Positions 61,657 through 64,000 of a stretch of DNA of 64,000 nucleotides are shown piece after piece. Location: the NCBI GenBank assembly GCA_038025085.1, contig CM076147.1, forward strand, positions 26,761,001-26,825,000, read 5' to 3'. The notes under the pieces are model-generated. The model was given only the letters and a program-made list of their open reading frames with translations. It was not told the origin of the DNA and searched no databases. This stretch comes from Tetragonia tetragonoides. Its lineage: Eukaryota; Streptophyta; Magnoliopsida; Caryophyllales; Aizoaceae. Position 1 is the stretch's first letter; every line of letters starts with the position of its first letter. The position numbers and the translations under genes are program-made.

Positions 61657-61871
61657 TTGGACTCGGTTTTCAAGACACTACTTTGACCATGAATATTTAT
61701 GATTTCATAAATATAGAACTTATATTAAGATAATATTTTGAAAATACTATTAAAAATAAATCTAGCAATACTATTTTCACATCGTAAGGACTTTTCACAT
61801 ATAAGTGGTCAAAGTTTACAAATTTTTACCTTAAAAATTCTAATGTAAAGATAAACTTGGAACAAAGGAAA
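61657..61871. mobile_element. Right piece of the split Stowaway MITE (copy 3)
   Basis: TTGGACTCGG onwards follows copy 1 (1792-2046) to its end GGAACAAAGGAAA with TA after it (61872-61873). Interior words ACTTTGACCATGAATATTTA and ATCTAGCAATACTATTTTCA match. Confidence 0.88.
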
Positions 61872-61975
61872 TATTGTGGTATTGGGGGAAATTGGTACTG
61901 CACATTTATCACGCAAACCGTTGTTTGACAAACTTACCTCAAGGCATTTTAGATAGGTAATGATTGTAAGAAAAG

Positions 61976-62160
61976 AAAAGGGAAAAAAAGATAAAGAAAA
62001 GGAAATAGGAGAACAATTATTGGAGGAGACTCAGGACAGAAATAAATAAGGAAGCGCCTAATGGAACTAGGAGTCAAATGACGCAGATCATGCAACGCTT
62101 AGTTGGCAGGGAAGTACTAAATCCTATTTAAAATATAAAACATTATTAGCGTACAAAATA
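61976..62160. repeat. Diverged duplicated block, copy 2 (first part)
   Basis: Matches 55130-55330, including GGAGAACAATTATTGGAGGA and GCAATGC/GCAACGC-TTGG context. The match resumes at 62796 after the retroposon. Confidence 0.72.
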
Positions 62161-62173
62161 CTTAAAATATAAA

Positions 62174-62795
62174 AATATTTTTTTTGAAGGAAAAGATAAA
62201 TCATTAATTTATAAACCGTCATCCGGCATCTACAACGATGAATATGTAAAAATCTGACATGACAAAATGAATATGACTCTCATCATCACTGCTGGAAATC
62301 GGCGTCTTGATCGGCTCCGTCGATAAGTGACTACCGATCCAAACATCAATGCTAGAAATCGGCGTTTTGATCGGCTCCGTCGATAATTGACCATCAATCA
62401 TCAGCTGCCCTGATATATCAAAATATGTTATACAGTAAACGGGAGACTACTGCCTTTTCAACCCTATGATCGGAGGTAAGCACAAAATGTGCTGCAACTA
62501 TTTGGAAGTACAAATCTTCTTGGCATGGTAGATTCAACTTGTCTTCTTGATTCATGAACCCTAACCCAAAAACACAAAGTCTACGACACTCCAACAAACG
62601 CGTATAACTCAACAATCTCTCACTAAGGGAGAGTTTATTAGTAACCATATTGAAAAACAAACTACAAACTAGATCGAGAGCAAATAAATAACAACGAATA
62701 GGCAAACCACCGGCAAAAGAGCCGGTGATAGCCCCAAGATAAGTCAAAAAGGAAAGGCTAGAGTTTTTTTATAGAGAGAGAGGATGACTACAGAT
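62174..62795 (-). repeat. Retroposon-like repeat, copy 2
   Basis: Relative of 55647-56290 with the same order: leader GACTTATCTTGGGGCTATCA, a pair of ~60-bp tandem units around GAAATCGGCGTTTTGATCGG, and 3' sequence GATGACGGTTTATAAATTAA with an A-rich tail at 62170-62185. Confidence 0.7.
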
Positions 62796-62941
62796 CTAGA
62801 TGCTTAAAACATACTAGTAGTAGAATATTATTCCCTCGAGAAAAAAATATAACATATTATTAGCATACTCTACTGATCAGTGATATGGAATAATATTTTA
62901 ATGCTGTTAGAGCATTAGAAAATATTATATTTGGGTATCAT

Positions 62942-63391
62942 AAAGTATGGGCAAAATCTGACCCGACCTGAAAATCGTCCTGCTTAAGGCTTTGTTCTAT
63001 TCAACGGAATGGTGCGGCGCGGTAAGGAACGAAATTGAATGGCGCGGAACAGAGTGGAATGGAACGACGCAGATAATGAAACAAAATGTGAGACAAAATG
63101 AAGTACGGAATAGGATGCAGTGCGAAACGGTAGGGAACAGAATGCAACATGAAAACGACGAAAAGAAAAGGGCCTAAGACCTGACTGAAACCCGACCCTT
63201 GACCTACTACTGAACCGAACCCAAATTGACCCGAAGTTTGTGAGATAAGAGCTGTTTTGACCCGATAACCGACCCAAACTGCTTCAGACACGACATAAAC
63301 TATCCCGATAATGACTCGACTTGCTATTATGACTCGAACCCAAAGTGACTGACCCGAACCTGAACCAACCCCACCCGTTTTTACTAGGTTC
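62942..63391. mobile_element. hAT-like insertion in duplicated block copy 2
   Basis: Flanks GGTATCAT and AGTATCAT (62934-62941, 63392-63399) are an 8-bp near duplication. Block copy 1 has the uninterrupted GGGTATCATCTATTC at 55433-55447. The interior has CTGACCCGACC words like the element at 58885. Terminal inverted repeats are weak. Confidence 0.75.
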
Positions 63392-63413
63392 AGTATCATC
63401 TATCTAATACGGA

Positions 63414-63563
63414 GTATTGATTATCCCTAGCTGGCCACATGTGGTCTCTGATATGAAATCTTCTAATCCTATGTTTTAGGGATCCTCCGTATTGATTATC
63501 CCTAGCTGGCCACATGTGGTCTCTGATATGAAATCTTCTAATCCTATGTTTTAGGGATCCTTT
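63414..63563. repeat. 75-bp tandem duplication
   Basis: Two nearly identical units start GTATTGATTATCCCTAGCTG (63414 and 63489) and end TTTTAGGGATCCT-. Confidence 0.93.
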
Positions 63564-63586
63564 GGTTCGTCAACGCCTGTAATTAG

Positions 63587-64000
63587 ACCTGACAAAGCTG
63601 ATTCGGATCTGATAACCCGACTCGATAATTCGACCCGAAATATCTGATCGATATCAGATTTTGACCCAAATAGTAAACCTAAAGTTGAACCGAAATCGAA
63701 AGTCAATTCGACCCAAACCTAACCCGACTCGAAACCGATCTGATCCGAATAACCCAAAATTAACCCATCTGGATGCGACCCAAGAAATAATGATCCAAAC
63801 ACGAATCGAATCTGATCCGAACCCGAAAAATTGCAAGTTTAAAACTTTCACTCTTTGCTTATTTGTGCCCTTAACATAGTATGATAAGAATATTTTACTC
63901 TTTATAAATGTCTTTTTATTGTTTTCGAAAAGAAAATCATAAATAAATCATTATATTCCATGTTTATTGGTAAAGTTTACAATAAAATAAACCCGACTTG
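63587..64000. mobile_element. Probable hAT-like element, cut by the window end
   Basis: TAGACCTGACAAAGCTGATT resembles the hAT terminus TAGAGCTGGCAAA at 58885, followed by many GACCCGA / CCGAACCCGA words. The far end is beyond 64000. Confidence 0.5.

Overview
This window is plant nuclear DNA, almost certainly from a eudicot. It is AT-rich, has small exons joined by GT-AG introns, carries plant-only gene families (PRAF-type PH/RCC1/FYVE/BRX protein, plant cytosolic sulfotransferase, plant wax-ester synthase), and is packed with plant transposon families. Protein wording faintly recalls Caryophyllales, but nothing here proves the order.

Genes. Two intact genes are present, both on the minus strand. 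The first (11486-20173) encodes a large PRAF-type regulator of RCC1 repeats, FYVE and BRX domains; nine coding exons join in frame to about 1127 residues. The second (29969-35355) encodes a predicted chloroplast membrane protein with an M41/FtsH-like HEAAH zinc-protease signature; ten exons join to 347 residues. Two host genes look broken: a cytosolic sulfotransferase (2161-3169, minus; one nonsense codon and one frameshift) and a wax synthase (6523-7525, plus; one frameshift). A decayed TPR gene fragment lies at 49460-50030.

Mobile DNA fills nearly everything else. 0-11 kb: Stowaway MITEs, a LINE tail, and one hAT element nested in another. 11-20 kb: the PRAF gene with a 1.3 kb foldback and a hairpin MITE in its introns. 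21-27 kb: Helitrons, including two of one family joined head-to-tail and later hit by a hAT element, a retroposon tail and a 9-bp-TSD MITE. 27-36 kb: a SINE, another hAT element, the protease-like gene with an antisense LINE tail in an intron, then long ATT/TTG arrays and a TTTCTCCCAG-like minisatellite upstream of it. 36-42 kb: AT microsatellite carrying a MITE, Helitron ends, a degraded LINE. 42-47 kb: a full-length but mutated PIF/Harbinger with both genes and a nested Stowaway. 47-53 kb: hairpin MITE, non-autonomous CACTA, a 2.9 kb LTR of a Ty3/gypsy-like element. 53-64 kb: a diverged duplicated block, two retroposon copies, a tRNA-type SINE, and three head-to-tail Helitron units that together split one Stowaway MITE in two.

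The most interesting pattern is the Helitron concatemers at 23187-27160 and 58065-61656. Each array as a whole has proper Helitron ends (A|TC ... CTAG|T), while the inner junctions lack them. The first array also repeats 5'-end-like modules inside each unit. All calls come from reading the sequence; no database search was possible.
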